Source of the DNA: an uncultured Thiohalocapsa sp.
Lineage (GTDB): Bacteria > Pseudomonadota > Gammaproteobacteria > Chromatiales > Chromatiaceae
DNA length: 43,797 nt
Direction of reading: 5' to 3'
Assembly: GCF_913062725.1 (NCBI RefSeq)
Contig: NZ_CAJXWY010000035.1
Span: 1-43,797 of the forward strand
The position numbers were made by a program, and so were the translations under genes. Below are positions 33,825-42,865 of this stretch, piece after piece. Each line of letters begins with the position of its first letter. Position 1 is the stretch's first letter. Under the pieces are notes generated by a model that was not told where the DNA came from, did no database searches, and was given only the letters and a program-made list of their open reading frames with translations.

Positions 33825-34200
33825 CCCCCGGGGGGCGCGCTGGGAGCAACGCGGGGGGGCTTCGTGCCTGCCGGATCAGGCTCGGGCCTCGCGGTGGCGT
33901 TGCGGCCGGTATCGCCGGATTCATCACATCGTCCTGCAGTTTCGGGCACTTAATATTAGAATTTGGTTGTACGCTGCTTGATAGCTGAGGCTTGACCCGG
34001 CAGCGACAGCACCGCGGACAGCAATCCGAAGCCGATCAATAGCGAGGCGCGAGTATGCCCCCAACGACCGCATCCACCGGCGTGCTGAGCGCGCAGTCCG
34101 GCACCGGCAGACAGCGGCGGTGCCAACTCCGCCGCGGAGCCACGCCGCGGAGGTTCCGGCCCGTTGCAGCCGGACGTCCAGGGTCACGCGAGGTTCCCCC
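33825..34200. other. Unusually long spacer between ispD and ispF
   Basis: In most relatives these genes touch or overlap. Here 376 bases intervene, with an AT-rich patch at about 33946-33980 (taatattagaatttggttgt) in otherwise GC-rich DNA, which may hold a promoter for ispF-truD. No gene with a start codon is supported. A minus-strand frame reads a signal-peptide-like [20 protein letters not shown] without a start. Confidence 0.5.
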
Positions 34201-34674
34201 ATGCTGATCGGCCAAGGCATCGATGCCCATCGCTTCGAGTCCGGGCGGCCCCTGGTGCTGGGCGGTGTGGTGATCCCGCACGACCAGGGTCTGGCTGCGC
34301 ATTCCGACGGCGACGTCGTCATCCACGCCCTCTGCGACGCGCTGCTCGGCGCCGCCGGCCTGGGCGACATCGGTCATCACTTCCCGGACACCGATGCCGC
34401 CTACGCCGGCGTCGACAGCCGCATCCTGCTGGCGCGGGTCATGGATGCCTTGCGCGAGCGCGGCCTCGCCGTGCACAACGCCGACCTGACCATCGCCGCC
34501 CAGCGTCCGAAGCTCGCCGCGCACATCGCCGCCATGTGCGAGACCCTGGCGGCGGACCTCGAGTGTCCGCGCGCCCGGGTCAACGTCAAGGCCACCACCA
34601 CCGAGCGCATGGGCTTCACCGGTCGCGGCGAGGGCATCGCCGCCTTCGCCGTGGTGCTGCTGGACGAAGCATGA
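34201..34674 (+). CDS. ispF: 2-C-methyl-D-erythritol 2,4-cyclodiphosphate synthase
   Basis: IspF closes the cyclic diphosphate in the MEP isoprenoid route. The protein is 157 residues, the normal size. The zinc ligands are present as GIDAH (Asp8, His10) and His42 in [26 protein letters not shown] and [18 protein letters not shown] complete the signature. CGAGG precedes the ATG at 34201. Its stop overlaps the truD start by four bases (ATGA), showing translational coupling. Confidence 0.97.
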   Translation: MLIGQGIDAHRFESGRPLVLGGVVIPHDQGLAAHSDGDVVIHALCDALLGAAGLGDIGHHFPDTDAAYAGVDSRILLARVMDALRERGLAVHNADLTIAAQRPKLAAHIAAMCETLAADLECPRARVNVKATTTERMGFTGRGEGIAAFAVVLLDEA

Positions 34675-35786
34675 CGATCCCCGTTGCACGCATCGATGCG
34701 GATGCCACGGGGGCCGCACAAGCCCCGGCGGCGACGCCACGCTGGCGCGACTTCCACGCGTTGCCCCGGGCCCATGGCGCGCCGCTGATGCATTTTCGCA
34801 TCCGCGCCCAGGCGGCGGATTTCGTGGTCGACGAGATCCTGGCCTTCGGTCCGGACGGCGACGGCGAGCATCGCTTGCTCAAGGTCCGCAAAACCGACGC
34901 CAACACCGACTGGGTGGCACGGCGCCTGGCGAGCCTCGCCGGCATTCCGCACAAGGCCGTGGGCTACGCCGGCCTCAAGGACCGCCATGCGGTGACCACG
35001 CAATGGTTCTCGGTGCACCTCGGCCAACGGCCCGAGCCGGATTGGGCGCTGCTCGCCGCCGACAACATCGAGGTGCTGGAAGTCCATGCCCACCAGCGCA
35101 AGCTCCGCCGCGGTGTCCTGGCGGGCAATGCCTTCCAGCTGGTGCTGCGCGATGTGAGCGGCGATCTGGAGGGCTTGGCCGCGCGTGTGGATGCCATCGC
35201 GCAGCAGGGCGTGCCCAATTATTTCGGCCCCCAGCGCTTCGGTCGCAACGCCGGCAATCTGGCACGGGCCGAGGCCATGTTCATGGCCACGGCGGCGGAT
35301 GCGCGGGGGCAGCGTCCCGACCGCCACCGGCGCGGGCTCTATCTCTCCGCCGCCCGCTCGCAACTGTTCAATGAGCTGCTCGCCGCCCGCGTCGAGCGCG
35401 GCGATTGGCACCGGGCCCTGCCGGGTGAGCGCCTGCAACTGCGCGGCAGCCATTCCCACTTCCTGGCCGAGCGCGTGGACGAGCACATCCGCGCGCGCGT
35501 GGCCAGCGGTGACGCGCAGCCCACCGGGCCGCTGTTCGGCGCCGGCGAGCCGCTGACGACCGGCACCGTTGCGGCGCTGGAGGCCGCCGTCGCCGCGCCC
35601 TTTGGGCAGTGGCTGCGGGGCCTCGCCGCCGCCGGGCTCAAGCAGGAGCGCCGTCCGCTGGTGCTGTATCCCGAGGCGCTGCGTCTATACAGGAGCGCTC
35701 CGGATGTATTGGGCCTCGCCTTTACCCTGCCCGCCGGCAGCTATGCGACGGCACTGCTGCGGGAGCTCGGCGACTGGCAGGACTGA
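34671..35786 (+). CDS. truD: tRNA pseudouridine(13) synthase TruD
   Basis: TruD converts U13 of tRNA-Glu to pseudouridine. The protein is 371 residues, slightly longer than E. coli TruD (349) because of an N-terminal extension of about 20 residues. The catalytic aspartate is Asp104 in [35 protein letters not shown] and [12 protein letters not shown] are further family blocks. The downstream genes usually found after truD (surE, pcm, nlpD, rpoS) are missing; instead a broken aldehyde dehydrogenase follows. Confidence 0.95.
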   Translation: MTIPVARIDADATGAAQAPAATPRWRDFHALPRAHGAPLMHFRIRAQAADFVVDEILAFGPDGDGEHRLLKVRKTDANTDWVARRLASLAGIPHKAVGYAGLKDRHAVTTQWFSVHLGQRPEPDWALLAADNIEVLEVHAHQRKLRRGVLAGNAFQLVLRDVSGDLEGLAARVDAIAQQGVPNYFGPQRFGRNAGNLARAEAMFMATAADARGQRPDRHRRGLYLSAARSQLFNELLAARVERGDWHRALPGERLQLRGSHSHFLAERVDEHIRARVASGDAQPTGPLFGAGEPLTTGTVAALEAAVAAPFGQWLRGLAAAGLKQERRPLVLYPEALRLYRSAPDVLGLAFTLPAGSYATALLRELGDWQD

Positions 35787-35870
35787 CACGCCCCCGGGCC
35801 CTGCGCCCGCCGGCCGAGTCCCGCCCGCGGGTCGACACACCGCGGTTACGGGGTGATGCTTGCGGGCCGC

Positions 35871-35982
35871 GCCAACCCCAGGCTGCCGCTTCGGCGGCAT
35901 CCGCGACTCGGGCTATGGTCGCGAGCTCTCCCGCCTGGGTATCCGGGAATTCGTCAATCAGCAGACACTTTGGCTCGCCTGA
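35871..35982 (+). pseudogene. C-terminal remnant of a succinate-semialdehyde-type dehydrogenase
   Basis: From 35887 the frame reads [13 protein letters not shown] and [15 protein letters not shown], then TGA. This is the characteristic C-terminal end of GabD-like aldehyde dehydrogenases. The preceding NPRLP of the family motif (NPRLPFGG) is also there at about 35872, but one base out of frame. Nothing else of the roughly 450-codon gene remains. It is a clear gene fossil in the 363-base spacer after truD; the rest of 35787-36149 shows nothing. Confidence 0.8.
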
Positions 35983-36149
35983 GCAACTGCGCGCCGGTTG
36001 CCGATTCGCGTTGGACCATGACTCCTTAGTGCGCGCTCCCGACCGGATACTGTCGCCTGCTGCGCCGCTGACCCGCGCCGTGGCGTTTGCTGAACACGGT
36101 GTCGGCCCGCTAGTGCCCGCCCGACGGCGCCTTCGTTGGCTTCGCGGCT

Positions 36150-37328
36150 TCAGGCCGCTGATGGCCGCTGACCGAGGGCCCAGAGGCCCAACACCGGGCC
36201 GGGGAGCAGCCACAACAGCACCCAGGGACCCTGGCTGGCCCAGAGATGGCCGGTGAGCCAGATGGCGGGTATGCTCAGGCCGAAGCCAATGGCATTCATG
36301 ATGGCCAGCGAGGCACCAACGCGATGCGAGGGTGCGCTGGCCGATGCCAGCGCCGAGAACTGCGGCGAGTCGGCAATGACCGCAAGCCCCCAGAGAAACA
36401 ACAGGGCGATCAGCACCAGCGGCGATGTGCCCAGTGCGGCCAGCACGGGATAGGCCAGGCAGAGCGTGCCGGAGATGGCCAGTGCGCGTGCGGCCACCCA
36501 CGCGCTTCCGCGACTTCGACTGAGCTGTCCACCCATGACACAGCCCACCACCCCGATGCCAATGATGAGATAGGACAGCATCGGCACGAGGCCCGCGGCC
36601 GCGTTCAGGCGGCTGATCTCGCGCGCCACCAGCAGTGGCACCAGCATCCAGACGGCGTAGAGCTCCCACATGTGGCCGAAGTAGCCGCCGGCGGCGGCTC
36701 GGAAATGGGGCAGGCGCAGGGCTTCGAGGCCACCGCGCCAGGCGATTGGCGCCGCGGTGGGCGGCAGATGCGGCCCGTCGCCCAGGCGCAGCACCAGCGC
36801 ACCGCCGACCAGCGTCAGCCCCGAGGCGCTCAGCAACACCCACTCCCAGGGCAGCCCCAGCGTGAGGCTGCGCATCAGATGCGGTGTGGCCGTGCCCAGG
36901 GTCAGCATGCCCACCAGCCAAGCGAGCGCGGCACCCGCATGGGCAGGCGTCCAGGCGATCACCATTTTCATGCCGAGCGGATAGATCCCGGCCAGACACA
37001 GGCCGGTCAGCAATCGCAGCACGCCGGCCACCGACGCATCGGGGGCTGCCAGGACGAGGCCGGCATTCACCAGTGCCCCGAGCAGGCTCGCCGCCGCAAA
37101 GACGCGACTGGCGGAGAACCGGTCCGCCAGACCCGTCGTCGCGAGGGTCAGCGTACCGAGAATGAACCCAACCTGAACCATGAGCGTCAGACGCCCGAGG
37201 TCGCCCTCATCGAGGCCCAGCTCGGCGGCCAGCGCAAGCCACACACCGTTCACGCTGAACCACAACGAGGTCCCGAACAGCTGCGCAATGACGATGACGA
37301 CCAGTGGCCGGCGCTGGAGCAGGGACAT
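36150..37328 (-). CDS. Major facilitator superfamily transporter
   Basis: The protein is 392 residues with about 12 predicted transmembrane helices. It starts MSLLQRRPLVVIVIAQLFGTSLWFSVNGVW. The MFS loop between helices 2 and 3 reads TGLADRFSASRVFA, a weak version of motif A, and RLLTGLCLAGIYPLGMKMV lies in helix 4. The second half has GGQLSRSRGSAWVAARA at the equivalent loop. The substrate cannot be told. A longer in-frame start exists 51 bases upstream. No regulator or operon partner is adjacent. Confidence 0.87.
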   Translation of the reverse strand: MSLLQRRPLVVIVIAQLFGTSLWFSVNGVWLALAAELGLDEGDLGRLTLMVQVGFILGTLTLATTGLADRFSASRVFAAASLLGALVNAGLVLAAPDASVAGVLRLLTGLCLAGIYPLGMKMVIAWTPAHAGAALAWLVGMLTLGTATPHLMRSLTLGLPWEWVLLSASGLTLVGGALVLRLGDGPHLPPTAAPIAWRGGLEALRLPHFRAAAGGYFGHMWELYAVWMLVPLLVAREISRLNAAAGLVPMLSYLIIGIGVVGCVMGGQLSRSRGSAWVAARALAISGTLCLAYPVLAALGTSPLVLIALLFLWGLAVIADSPQFSALASASAPSHRVGASLAIMNAIGFGLSIPAIWLTGHLWASQGPWVLLWLLPGPVLGLWALGQRPSAA

Positions 37329-37390
37329 AGCCGCGTCTCTGGTGGGATCTTTTGCCGCGCGTGTGTGCGCCAACCGCATGATAACGCTTC

Positions 37391-37520
37391 AACGGCCAGT
37401 GCGATGTCATGGCGTTCGGGGTGGTGGAGCTGACCCCCGAGGGTGCGGCGCGGGCGCAGATCCCGGTCGGCGTCGGCCCAGGCCAGAAACCGAGCGGCTG
37501 CGGCTCGATCCGGTGTCCCG
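37391..37520. other. Coding-like stretch of uncertain strand
   Basis: In the 521 bases between the MFS gene and the small gene at 37850, this segment has strong codon-position bias. Plus-strand reading: CDVMAFGVVELTPEGAARAQ. Minus-strand reading: RFLAWADADRDLRPRRTLGG. Neither has a convincing start or a family I know. It may be another gene fragment. Confidence 0.25.
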
Positions 37521-37651
37521 GGCTTTGCGGGTGGAGCATGCCGGTGCATCAGGCACCGGCTCGTCTGACAAAGGACGTGCGGCTTATACCCGGCGGATGT
37601 CAATGTCCGGCGCAGGCGTCTGCGGGCTAGGTTGCAGCTGGCGGAGGACAC

Positions 37652-37723
37652 CGTGAATACGTCCCTGTAGGCTTCACGACAGCATCCCTGCTGTCGAGAC
37701 CCCCGCCAGCCGCAACCCAGCCC
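37652..37723 (+). repeat. Dispersed hairpin repeat, copy 2
   Basis: This copy contains a perfect 8-bp hairpin CGACAGCA-TCCC-TGCTGTCG (37677-37696), followed by AGACCCCCGCCAGCCG and CCAGCCC. It aligns with 7513-7593 through GTGA, GGCTTCACGAC, TCGAGACCCC, GCCAGCCG and CCAGCCC. The stem differs from copy 1 by paired changes (A to G with T to C), suggesting selection for the fold. Confidence 0.75.
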
Positions 37724-37849
37724 ACAGAAAGCGAAAACCGAGATGCGACGGGTATACACCGCCAATTGGGTACTGCTCCCCCGGCGGTGCCGGCGGCATA
37801 CCGGGCCGCCGGCGAGCGGCCCGGTGGGGGCGGCCCCGACCGATTTGGC

Positions 37850-38095
37850 TCAGGCGGCCTTGCCGTGATGATGGGCCGCGTCGACCTCGGCATCGCGGTA
37901 GTGCGGGTCGGTCCAGCAGCGCGGCAGCGGCTCGCCGGAGGCGAAGTGCAGCTTGGTCTTGTCGAAGTAGGCCGGGTCCTGGGCCTCCTCGCCATAATGC
38001 AGGCGCCCGGCGACCCGCTCGTGTCGTGGGCTGTAGAGATCGCCCAAGGCGAGCACCTCGACGATCTTGCCGGTGTCTTGGTCTTTGAGCAGCAT
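37850..38095 (-). CDS. Small conserved protein of unknown function
   Basis: The protein is 81 residues: MLLKDQDTGKIVEVLALGDLYSP, then GRLHYGEEAQDPAYFDKTKL and SGEPLPRCWTDPHYRDAE, with a His-rich tail (AAHHHGKAA). I recall similar short proteins in halophilic and sulfur-oxidising gammaproteobacteria, sometimes annotated 'acetyltransferase', but no GNAT motif is visible and the name should not be trusted. A strong SD (GGAGGT) lies 4-9 bases before the ATG. The His-rich end could bind metal. Confidence 0.75.
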   Translation of the reverse strand: MLLKDQDTGKIVEVLALGDLYSPRHERVAGRLHYGEEAQDPAYFDKTKLHFASGEPLPRCWTDPHYRDAEVDAAHHHGKAA

Positions 38096-38160
38096 AATGA
38101 CCTCCGTTCAGTGAATGCCCGCGATGCGACGGCGCCGCCGGCATCGCGGCGGTGCAGGTG

Positions 38161-38207
38161 GTGTCGCGGGCCGCTACACCTCGGCGCCGGCGCGAAGCCC
38201 GCGACAC
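38161..38207. repeat. Perfect 11-bp inverted repeat
   Basis: GTGTCGCGGGC (38161-38171) and GCCCGCGACAC (38197-38207) are perfect complements separated by 25 bases that hold the palindrome CGGCGCCG. It lies in the 575-base spacer between two divergent genes, 66 bases upstream of the small minus-strand gene. It could be an operator, a strong RNA hairpin or a miniature element end. No other gene is seen from 38096 to 38670. Confidence 0.65.
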
Positions 38208-38592
38208 TGCCGCATGCCTCTTTTTCAGAGTAGCTTATTTTCAGATGAGCGAGTTGTGCCCGGTACACACTCATTGGGCATCGGCGGCCTCGCGGCGTCC
38301 GCCGAAGCATGTGCGTGCACGTGCCTTCGTCGCTGTGAGATGCACGGCCGGCCGTGCAGTTCGCGGGATATCTCCGCCTGGGTGCAGACGGTGGTGACAC
38401 ACCAGTGCGTCGCCCCGTTATCTGGTCGGTTCGGGAGGCCATGGTGTCTGCCGCTCCGGGTCTGGTTGGCCGCGGGGGCCGCAGCCCCGCACCACGGGGT
38501 CTGGTCGGCGTGCGCCGTGCCCGCATCCGGTGAAGCACGCACGCGATCATCGGCGCGGGCTATGCTGCGCGCGCTCGAGGCATGATGCCCGT

Positions 38593-38608
38593 TGGCTGTC
38601 ATCATGCT
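38593..38608 (+). promoter_or_regulatory. Sigma-54 (-24/-12) promoter candidate
   Basis: TGGCTGTCATCATGCT has the GG and GC doublets exactly 12 bases apart and keeps TGGC and TGCT of the sigma-54 consensus, with four mismatches in the rest. It lies about 65 bases before the sigma-54 activator gene, which could then be autoregulated. Evidence is limited to this match. Confidence 0.3.
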
Positions 38609-38670
38609 TGAGCCAGCGCCCAACAGGGCAAACGTGTTCGCCGCGGTGCACACCGACAGAGGTTCCCCGT

Positions 38671-40140
38671 ATGTCCGACGCATTGCTGATCATCGAGGAC
38701 GAGCCCGTGCTCGCCGCCGAGCTGGGGCGCCATTTCTCCGCCAAGGGCTGGGATGTGGAGCGCGCCGGAACCCTGAAAGCGGCGCGTGAGGCGGTGCTGG
38801 GCCGGCGCCTGGAGCCGCTGGTGGTTCTCGCCGACATGAGCCTGCCGGATGGCAACGCGCTGGACCTGTTGGAGGAGGCGCGCAAGCAAAAGAGGCCCGG
38901 GGAATGGATCCTGCTCACGGGCTATGGCGGCGTGCCGGATTCGGTGCGCGCGCTGCGCCTCGGTGCATACGATTTTCTGGAGAAGCCTTGTCCCCTGTCG
39001 CGGCTGGAAATCGTCGTCACCGGCGCACGCCGCAGCGCGCTGGCCCAGCGCCGGCTGGATACCCAGAGCCGCGACGGCCGCAGGCGCTATTCGCCCGCGT
39101 CCTACATCGGCGCCAGCGCCACCACGGAGGCGACGCGCCGTATGATCGCGCGGCTGGCGGAGGTGCCGTTCAGCGCGCTGATCATCGGCGGTGAGACCGG
39201 CACCGGCAAAGGCCTGGTGGCGCGCATCCTTCACCATGGCGGTCCGCGCGCCGGCGGTCCGATGATCGAGGTGAACTGTGCCGCACTGCCGCGGGATCTA
39301 TTGGAGTCGGAGCTGTTCGGCCACGAGGCCGGCGCCTTCACCGGCGCCAAGGGCCGCCATCGCGGCTACCTGGAGCAGGCCCACGAGGGCACGCTGTTTC
39401 TGGACGAAATCGTCGAGATGGATCCGGACCTGCAGACCAAGCTGCTGACGGTGCTGGAAGACCGCAGTCTGCGGCGTCTCGGCGGCGAGAAATCCATCGA
39501 CGTCGACGTCCAGATCATCGCCGCCAGCAATCGCAACATCGAAGAGCGCGTGCGCGCGGGCGATTTCCGCAGCGACCTCTACCACCGCTTGAGCGTGTTC
39601 CGCCTGGACCTGCCGCCGCTGCGTGAGCGCCTGGACGATCTGGAGCAGCTGGTGCCCGCGTTGGTGGACGAGTACAACGCCCGCTCCGGGCATCAGGTGC
39701 ATGATATCCCCGATGCCGTCTATCGCCAGATGCGCGCCTACACCTGGCCGGGCAACGTGCGCGAGCTGCGCAATGTCATCGAGCGCGCGGTGTTGCTCGC
39801 CAGGGACGAGGTGTTTCCCATCGAGTGGCTGCAGCTCGGTCATGGCGTCGCCGCGCCGACGGATGCTCAGCCCAATGCCGGCCCCTTCGTCGACGGCAAT
39901 CGCATCAGCATTCCGCTGGACGGCAGCATGGCGCTGGATGACATGGATCGTTACATCATCAAAACGGCGCTCGAGCGCAGCCAGCACAACGTGACCGCCG
40001 CCGCCCGTGCCCTTGGCACCACCCGTGAGACGCTGCGTTACCGCATCCAGAAATACCATCTCAACGCCGAGCGCGGGCACGCGCCGGAGCCCGCGGACAG
40101 CGCCCACGGCGGGGTGGGCCCGGGCGCCGCCGGTGCCTGA
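38671..40140 (+). CDS. Sigma-54-dependent response regulator (NtrC/ZraR type)
   Basis: The protein is 489 residues. Receiver domain 1-120 with phospho-acceptor Asp55 (VVLADMSLPDG). AAA+ domain about 145-380: Walker A GGETGTGKG (173-181), the sigma-54 contact loop GAFTGA (221-226), Walker B TLFLDEI, and WPGNVRELRNVIERAV. The Fis-type HTH lies near the end (NVTAAARALGTTRETLRYRI). It activates sigma-54 promoters when phosphorylated. AGAGG precedes the ATG. No complete kinase gene is adjacent; a degenerate kinase-like gene lies beyond trkHA. Confidence 0.95.
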   Translation: MSDALLIIEDEPVLAAELGRHFSAKGWDVERAGTLKAAREAVLGRRLEPLVVLADMSLPDGNALDLLEEARKQKRPGEWILLTGYGGVPDSVRALRLGAYDFLEKPCPLSRLEIVVTGARRSALAQRRLDTQSRDGRRRYSPASYIGASATTEATRRMIARLAEVPFSALIIGGETGTGKGLVARILHHGGPRAGGPMIEVNCAALPRDLLESELFGHEAGAFTGAKGRHRGYLEQAHEGTLFLDEIVEMDPDLQTKLLTVLEDRSLRRLGGEKSIDVDVQIIAASNRNIEERVRAGDFRSDLYHRLSVFRLDLPPLRERLDDLEQLVPALVDEYNARSGHQVHDIPDAVYRQMRAYTWPGNVRELRNVIERAVLLARDEVFPIEWLQLGHGVAAPTDAQPNAGPFVDGNRISIPLDGSMALDDMDRYIIKTALERSQHNVTAAARALGTTRETLRYRIQKYHLNAERGHAPEPADSAHGGVGPGAAGA

Positions 40141-40351
40141 TCTCCAGATGCCCGGCGACGCACGCAGAGGGCACTCGGAGCGCGGCGGGCTGCATCGGCG
40201 CACAATCTGACACGGCCGTGCTGGTCGGCCGCCATTGCCGGGGCCAGAGGCGCGGTGTGGCGTCTTGCGGGGCGCCGTCCTCTGCGCAGGCGATGGCAGG
40301 ACGGTAGCGGGCGAGCGTCTTCACCGGCCTGCGTCGGCGCGGCGGCGGAGC

Positions 40352-41014
40352 TCAGTTATGCGCCTCGGTCGACTCGCCCCAGCGGCGGTGCAGCGCATCG
40401 AGACGCTCGCGGGCGCAGATGAGGATGATCTCGTCGCCGGCCTTGATACGACGGGTGCGCTCGGGCAGGTGGAAGCGCTCCCGGCGGTAGAGGCAGACGA
40501 TGCGGGTGCGCTCGGGCAGGTCCAGAGCCTCCAGCGGACCGGCCTCGTCGTCGCCGGCGACGAAGCTGAACACCGCCGCATCGTCCCGGATCACAGACGA
40601 CAGCTCCAGGGATTTCTCGCCGCCCAGCAGGTCGCGCAGGTGGCTGGCGACGGCCTGGTTCGGTAGCACCGTGTCATCCAGCCCCAATTCGTCTGTGATG
40701 TGCTGGAACTGACGGTCGTTGATGCGCGGCACCACGCGCTCGAAGCCCAGGGAGCGGCCGATGAGCGCCGCCAGGATGTTGCTCTGATCGGACTCCAGCA
40801 GACAAAACAGCACACCCGTATTCTCGGGCTCTACGTCCCTGAGCACATCGGGCGAGGTGCCGTCGCCGTGGACGAAGCCGGCGTCCAGGCGCTCGCTCAG
40901 CGCGTCGATGCGGTTGCGGTCGCGCTCGACGATGATCACCTCGTGGCCATCGGCCAGCAGCAGCTCGGCGGTGGTGATGGTCAGCGAGTTGCTGCCGATG
41001 AATGCGGTTCGCAT
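40352..41014 (-). CDS. trkA: TrkA-type RCK potassium-channel regulatory subunit
   Basis: The protein is 220 residues: one RCK/TrkA-N domain (1-135) and one TrkA-C domain (about 140-215), half of E. coli TrkA, so it resembles KtrA-sized subunits. The nucleotide loop reads FIGSNSLTITTAELL, where the usual GxGxxG is GxNxxT; VIIVERDRNRID then gives the acidic residue binding the ribose. Its ATG overlaps the trkH stop by one base (TGATG), so both subunits are co-translated. It gates potassium uptake by TrkH in response to nucleotides. Confidence 0.9.
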   Translation of the reverse strand: MRTAFIGSNSLTITTAELLLADGHEVIIVERDRNRIDALSERLDAGFVHGDGTSPDVLRDVEPENTGVLFCLLESDQSNILAALIGRSLGFERVVPRINDRQFQHITDELGLDDTVLPNQAVASHLRDLLGGEKSLELSSVIRDDAAVFSFVAGDDEAGPLEALDLPERTRIVCLYRRERFHLPERTRRIKAGDEIILICARERLDALHRRWGESTEAHN

Positions 41015-42486
41015 CAGGTCTTGCGCCTCCGGCCGATCCAGGTGGGTGGGTACAACAGCACGAGCATGGCGATGATCTCGACGCGGCCGAAGAGCATGTC
41101 GGCGATGAGCACGGTCTTGAGTGCCGGTGCCAGCGCTGGACCCGTCAGCCCGGCGCTGAGGCCGGCATTGGCGGTGGCGGAGACCACCTCGAACAGGCCC
41201 GGCAGCGGCGGCGCGCCATGCAACAGGAACACCAGCCAGGACAGCAGCAGCACCGCGAGCCACAGCGTGAGCAGCTGCAGGGCGCTGGTGATCATGTCCT
41301 GCTCCACCCGCTCGTCGTCGATGCGGGCATTGAGCACCGCCCGCTCGGCCACCGCCGTGCGCCGCAGGGCCAGCTGCACCAGCCGCAGCACCACCAGCAG
41401 CCGCACGATCTTGAGCCCGCCGGCGGTGGAGCCGGTGCAGCCGCCGATGGTCATGGACAGCATCAGCACCAGCAGCGCTGCGGCCGGCAGCGCCGCGATC
41501 GTCGTCGTGCTGAAGCCCGTGTCCGTCTGCGCCGAGACGCCGAGCGCCAACCCATGACCGAGGGCCTCGGGCCAGTCGAGACCCTGCTGCCACAGACCGA
41601 TGAGCGTCAGCGCCAGGGCCGCCAGCAGTACCACGGCCACCAGCATGCGGACTTCTTCATCTCGCCACAGTATCGCCAGCCCGCGTGTGGGCACCTGCGC
41701 GTACAATGGCAGGCTCACCGCCGCGAGTGCACAGACGGCCGTCAGCACGCCGACGGCCGCCAGAGGCAGGCCTGCCAGGCTGGCGTCCGCCGGGGCGAAG
41801 CCGCCGGTGGCCGCCGCCGACAGGGCGTAGAGCAGCGCGTCGAAGGGCGCCACCCCCGCAGCCCAGACGGCGGCCACCGCGAGCAGCGTCAAGGCCGCGT
41901 AGACGGCGAACACCGTACGCGCATGCTGGCGGGCCCCGGCGCTGGTCAGGTGCTCGCCGGTGCACTCCAGCAGGCGCCGGGCGCTGGTGTGATGGCGCAT
42001 GATCAGCGCCGCCGTCAGCACGGCGATGCCGAGCCCGCCGTACCATTGCATCCAGGCGCGCAGGAAGAGCACGGCCGGGTCAGTGGTCTCGAGACCTCGC
42101 AGCACCGTGAGGCCGGTGGTGGTCACTGCAGAGACACTCTCCAGCAGCGCGTCCAGGGGCTCGATGCCCGCCGCCATCAAGGGCCACACCATCGCGGCCG
42201 CGGCGAGCAGGAAGGCCAGCGCTGTGACCGCCAGCGCCTCGTTCCATTGCAGGTCGATCCGCCGCAGGTCGAGCCCCGGCAGCCGCAGCAGCAGGACACC
42301 AGCCACACAGAGCAGCGTTGTCATCACGCCAAGGCGTTGCGCCAGAGCAATGCTGCCGAGGCCCAGCGCCACCATCGTCGGCACCGCAGAGAGCAGTGCC
42401 AGCATCACCAGCAGCTGGGCCAGCGTCCCCGCCACGACGCGCACGCGCGCCGCGTGCAGCAGGGCTTGGACAGCGGGCTCGGACAT
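41014..42486 (-). CDS. trkH: TrkH/KtrB-family potassium uptake membrane subunit
   Basis: The protein is 490 residues with the fourfold membrane-pore-membrane layout. The four pore loops are recognisable as SAVTTTGLTVL, SAAATGGFAPAD, SAQTDTGFSTTT and SATANAGLSAGL, each with the selectivity glycine. GGCTGSTAGGLKIVR is the conserved segment after the third pore. The ATG at 42486 is chosen because GGAG lies 8 bases upstream; an in-frame ATG 18 bases earlier lacks one. Forms a transporter with the overlapping trkA gene. Confidence 0.94.
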   Translation of the reverse strand: MSEPAVQALLHAARVRVVAGTLAQLLVMLALLSAVPTMVALGLGSIALAQRLGVMTTLLCVAGVLLLRLPGLDLRRIDLQWNEALAVTALAFLLAAAAMVWPLMAAGIEPLDALLESVSAVTTTGLTVLRGLETTDPAVLFLRAWMQWYGGLGIAVLTAALIMRHHTSARRLLECTGEHLTSAGARQHARTVFAVYAALTLLAVAAVWAAGVAPFDALLYALSAAATGGFAPADASLAGLPLAAVGVLTAVCALAAVSLPLYAQVPTRGLAILWRDEEVRMLVAVVLLAALALTLIGLWQQGLDWPEALGHGLALGVSAQTDTGFSTTTIAALPAAALLVLMLSMTIGGCTGSTAGGLKIVRLLVVLRLVQLALRRTAVAERAVLNARIDDERVEQDMITSALQLLTLWLAVLLLSWLVFLLHGAPPLPGLFEVVSATANAGLSAGLTGPALAPALKTVLIADMLFGRVEIIAMLVLLYPPTWIGRRRKT

Positions 42487-42865
42487 GGGGGTGTCTCCGG
42501 CCATGTGTTTTCGCGCCGCGACAAGCGTTCATATGCGCGAGCCCATACGCCATTGGCGCAAACGATTGTGGTTACAACGAAGCGCTCGACTGACGGTATC
42601 GGAGGAGCGCCGTCGGGTACGGGGCAGCCGGCTGCGGGTCCGTGCCGGCGCGAGCGGCGCCGAATGCGGCGTTGGGGCTTAGCGACCGGGCACTGGCGCA
42701 AATCACCCGATGGCATCGCGACGGCGGCGACGGCCGCAGGCGCTGCGTCGCGCGTCACGGCGGCGGCAGGACGCTCACGCTCGAATCTGGTACAGCTGAT
42801 GCAACATGGCGCGAGCCAATCCATCCAGTGATGACTGACCGATTGACAGCACGCATGGCACCAAG

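Noticed and set aside
33963..34060. Minus-strand signal-peptide-like peptide ([20 protein letters not shown])
   Set aside because: There is no start codon with a ribosome site, and only eight residues follow before the stop.
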